Source of the DNA: Phoenix dactylifera | Lineage: Eukaryota > Streptophyta > Magnoliopsida > Arecales > Arecaceae | Direction of reading: 5' to 3' | Assembly (NCBI RefSeq): GCF_009389715.1 | Contig: NC_052407.1 | Location: forward strand, 6,048,475-6,112,474 | Length of the DNA: 64,000 nt | Part shown: positions 60,750 to 64,000 of the stretch, piece after piece | Layout: each line of letters starts with the position of its first letter | How positions within the stretch are numbered: the stretch's first letter is position 1 | Translations under genes and position numbers: made by a program | Notes under the pieces: model-generated | Seen by the model: the letters and a program-made list of their open reading frames with translations, nothing else | Database searches by the model: none | What the model was told of the DNA's origin: nothing

Positions 60750-61851
60750 TTAGAAGAGGGACATATCAGGTGGTGGTCCATAAACAGTTTTCCACGACAG
60801 TGGAATAATCCATCCACCATGTTCATTGCCTGAAACATCCCAATCATAAAATTGCAATCAGTATCACATGCATGGTTACCTGATTATAACTTAAAGGAAC
60901 ACTGAAATTAAATCAGGAGTCGTGAACAAAGCTGAAATGCACATCATTGATAAAAATCAACAGCAGATCAGCTCTGGTTACCAAAATCCGGAAGCAGGAA
61001 AAGCACAATGCTTTAGACATCCAAAAGGAGCCATAAAAACGACATCCATTGCACCAAGGAAAAGAAAAGGTCATCAAACCAGCCGCAGGGTGTTATGCTC
61101 AATTGGGTGTCAAGCATTTCTGGTTCAAAATATAAAGAAGGAAACAGAAATCATAGCAATGCAACCCAAACTTACCACAAAACTTATCTGGGCTCAGGCC
61201 CAGAAGTCTGCAAGCTGCCTCAGCCAACTGAAATGAATCAGAGATGTTGTCCCCTTCCGAACAATAGCACAATAAGCAAGTAACCCTCATACCTTTTGCC
61301 TAGTTCCAACATGCAAAATGATAAGTAAATCTTTTCGACAATGAGAAGTAAAAGGAAACAATTTTTTACACGAAATATAAAAAAGGGACTACCTTGCAAC
61401 AAGAGAACAATGCAGCAAAAGGCAAGCCTGGGAAATAGTCATCATCTACCAATTCATCATCGTATGTGAACACATCTTCCTGAATAGAATTCTCTTCAGC
61501 TAGATGTTTAAGATACTTCCATCGCCTTTGGGATGGATCATATTCCTCAAGTTTCTTCCACCCTAGCTTTTCACAGTCACTATCAGTTCCATCGTCACTG
61601 GCACTTGAAATGTAAAATATCTGCATATTACTGATGAATGGGCAGCCATATCATCAATAAGACATGTAAATCTCATGAGCGTAACAATCATGGATAACAT
61701 GGATATAAGAGATGCAAATGGTACTGCTCACTGACCTGGATGCATCAATCTTTTTCCTTCTACCAGAATCTAAACTTGAAAGAATAACATGTTTCTTTCC
61801 GATGCTTGATGCAAAATGCATCAAATTCTTTGCAAATTCAACCATCATTCC
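60750..61851 (-). CDS. PSMG2: Proteasome assembly chaperone 2 (PSMG2/PAC2), last four exons
   Basis: Cytosolic chaperone that pairs with PAC1 to assemble the 20S proteasome alpha ring. Exons on the minus strand are 61736-61851, 61393-61630, 61176-61299 and 60750-60829. All joins are in phase and give the C-terminal 185 residues. Landmarks in order: GMMVEFAKNLMHFASSIGKK, HVILSSLDSGRRKKIDAS, QIFYISSASDDGTD, LGWKKLEEYDPSQRRWKYL, DYFPGLPFAALFSCCK, RVTCLLCYCSEGDNISDSF, LLGLSPDKFCG and the C terminus WKTVYGPPPDMSLF. The third-exon acceptor was set at 61631 because it alone keeps frame and yields the family's SS before QIFY. Exons for the N-terminal half are not found up to 64000 and probably lie beyond the right edge, after an intron of more than 2.1 kb. 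Confidence 0.9.
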
Positions 61852-62089
61852 CTGTATTAGTTATAGCTCGATTGGATTAATATCCAAATATGAAATTAAT
61901 GATATAAAAAAAACACTTAAAATCTTGGGTAAATAGGCATGGGATTTTTGGATAAGGGCACCAAATTCTTGTGAACATTACTCGCAAAAGGAAAAATGCT
62001 AAAGGACAACTGAAGTTCGCTTGGGACATAATATGAAATTTTGTGGGCTTATTATGTCTTTATTACAGCTTTCAGATGTTATTCTATCA

Positions 62090-62560
62090 TCACATGTCAA
62101 CACCCTTACGTGAAGGAGAAGTGCTAGCAGGATCAGTATTCATAATTCTTAACGCAAGAGGGAGAATCGTAGCTGCAAGAGCCAGAAGACCATTTTGCTA
62201 GTTCTGTTTGTTTAGGCAAACTCATGGCAGCTTGGGATGGAATCCGACATGCTATCATCGAGCTGCATGCATATTTTATCCATATATGGGGTGATTCAGC
62301 AACTATGACTACTTGGTTAAGCTTTTGAGAAATAGGAGAAAAATGTCATCAGCCAATACTAAGCAATATAACAGGGATGACTAAAAGCCTGAAATGCTTC
62401 AGGGTCTCCCATGTCTATAAGCCTATAAGGAGGCTGGTTTTAACTGTAAACTGTCTTGCAGGCCTTGGATCTACAGTTGATAAAAAATTTATTGAACAAC
62501 TGTATTTGTCTTGTAGCAAAAAAAAAAAAAAACAACTGTATTTGTGCATTGACAATTGAA
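62090..62560 (+). mobile_element. Decayed LINE RNase H remnant
   Basis: The plus strand reads GSVFIILNARGRIVAARA, then in other frames GDSATMTTWL, and FRVSHVYKPIRRLVLTVNCL with AGLGS. This is the order of a LINE RNase H domain, with several stops and frameshifts. It differs in detail from the TTAGC-tailed family and is interrupted by the insertion at 62510-62530. Confidence 0.6.
62510..62530 (+). mobile_element. 21-nt minimal LINE insertion with 15-bp target duplication
   Basis: AACAACTGTATTTGT occurs at 62495-62509 and again at 62531-62545, and between them is only CTTGTAGC plus 13 A. The 8 non-A bases match the end of the LINE tails elsewhere in the window (...TTAGC plus poly(A)). This is what a target-primed insertion aborted almost at once would leave. 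Confidence 0.75.
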
Positions 62561-64000
62561 ATATTATTAGTTTACAGTGGAAGTGGATCTGTCAGCATAA
62601 TTCTGCTTGACATTACAAACCTACCTGCAGGTGGAGCACTGATCAAACAAGGATGGGGCATAAATAGTACAATGTGGTGTTTGTTGGATGTGTAGCAATG
62701 CACATATACATGGCTAAAGTGTAAAAGACATGTCTCAGGTTACTTGCATGCATTATAAAAGAAATTTCCGATTATGTTTGGAATGGATTGACCCAAAGAA
62801 ACCTGTTTTAGTCGCTGGGTCAGGGATCAACGTTTCAACCATGGGTCAATTGCGGGACATTCCACTAAACCATAACATCATAAATAGAAAAATAAGTAAA
62901 TATTGATAAATAGCAACAAATCTTTAAAATTCTACAAAAAGGGGAAACAAGAAAATGTACCATAATAATTCAGTCATTTAACTTTTAGAAAGAAAATTCT
63001 ATATAATGTAACAAAATATCTGAAGCTTATTGACATTTTTAATTATAATAAATAATAGAGTTTTAAAATATACGAGATAAGAAATGAATATTTTTTTATT
63101 TTCTACCAAAGGAAAAAAGGTATTTTATTTTTTATTGAAAGAATGGACTACTAAAATTGTTTCGCCTAATTAGATACACAATTCACAAGCATAATAAAAT
63201 AAAATATCAAATCATTTCAACTATTATCCTACGGGCTAAGAGATTGGCAATCCCACACTTGATCATGGGATGGGCCTCCATGCCACCATTATTTTTCGTA
63301 AGCATTTTTTGGCATAATTCAGGCAAGAGGACTCTAAGTTGATCCACCTAGGGTCAACCGGTTCAGGGATCGATCCACTGAGTGGATAGTCTGTTTGAAA
63401 GTTCGAGTACCTAGTGACCCAACTTGACAAGGCTCATAAATGAGGGTCAGGCGAGTCGACTTGGCTGATAGGGCTAGAATCGAGCTAGGATTGACTAACC
63501 ATGCTCCTGTTTGAGCCCAACCCACAATTCTTTGGGCTTTTGGCTAGGCTTAGGCTCAATTTTTTTTCAAAATCCCAGCCCGAGCCTGACCTAATCTCGG
63601 TTCTAGATCGAAACCCAATCAGGCCGATCCGAATTAGCACGTGTGGGATATAAAATGAGCCAACCATAGTTGGCCAGATTGATCTGATTTTGGCCTAATT
63701 ATCCTAAATGCTCAACAATAAGATTTTTGATGAAAAACATCTTAAATCTGAAAGAAATTACAGAACTAGAGCACTTGCTACAAGAGATCACTTCCATGAT
63801 TAAACTTAGGGCTAATATTAATCAATTCTGTGAATAAAAACCATCATATATAGAAAAGGACATAAGTTTTTATCATTTAATATCAAATTATCATAGCAGC
63901 ATTAATCCTTGCAAAACCTAATCATCTGGAATAAGAGTTAATTTCTACCAGCCTAACCATGGATTTCCTCTCAGGAGTAAGGGAAAAAAATCAGGCTATA

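Larger units (their letters stand above)
61852..64000. other. Probable PSMG2 intron with LINE debris
   Basis: The acceptor of the exon at 61736-61851 is at 61852-61854, and no upstream exon was found to the window end. Besides the LINE remnant and the minimal insertion listed separately, 63340-63670 contains GGTC/GACC-rich degenerate repeats without clear ends. Confidence 0.5.

Noticed and set aside
1-64000. CRISPR arrays, operons, rRNA or tRNA genes, prophage
   Set aside because: None seen; the window is plant nuclear DNA with spliced genes.

Overview
This window looks like nuclear chromosomal DNA of a monocot flowering plant, quite possibly a palm (the palm suggestion is inference). The reasons are spliced genes with GT-AG introns, a GC-rich intronless allene oxide synthase next to AT-rich spacers, chloroplast-targeted products, and many plant-type transposable elements (LINE, SINE, TRIM, LTR, hAT-like and Mutator-like).

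Six protein-coding genes can be supported. From left to right: (1) minus strand, 118-11659, the 5' part of a NASP-type histone chaperone that runs off the left edge; (2) plus strand, 13018-20204, HCF164, a thylakoid thioredoxin-like protein, head to head with NASP; (3) minus strand, 28421-30819, a probable plastid multi-pass membrane protein of unknown function; (4) plus strand, 38665-40290, allene oxide synthase (CYP74A), whose reading frame is shifted just before the conserved C terminus; (5) minus strand, 51172-56475, a wall-associated-kinase-like receptor kinase of the WAKL14/20 type; (6) minus strand, 60750-61851, the last four exons of a proteasome assembly chaperone 2 (PSMG2/PAC2) homologue whose 5' exons lie beyond the right edge or were not found. 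Exon joins were derived by hand from reading frame, GT/AG signals and family similarity; phases agree at every join.

Most of the rest is introns and transposon-rich spacer. Elements with defined ends and target-site duplications are a truncated LINE (6650-7002), a GC-rich hAT-like MITE with its empty site preserved in a neighbouring tandem copy (9357-9603), an Au-type SINE (17679-17830), two Mutator-like elements (2901-4133 and 34435-35463), a solo LTR (35870-36627), a complete TRIM (43978-44514) and a 21-nt minimal LINE insertion (62510-62530). A 2.4-kb LTR with an adjacent primer-binding site lies at 47060-49467. Seven RNase H-domain remnants of LINEs are scattered through the window.

The genes do not form a pathway. 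AOS makes the jasmonate precursor, HCF164 serves cytochrome b6f assembly, NASP escorts histones, the WAKL kinase senses the wall or apoplast, and PSMG2 helps assemble 20S proteasomes. The NASP-HCF164 pair is the one arrangement with likely evolutionary meaning, since the Arabidopsis orthologues have consecutive locus numbers (from memory). I found no undescribed multi-gene system; the most notable item is the AOS C-terminal frameshift.
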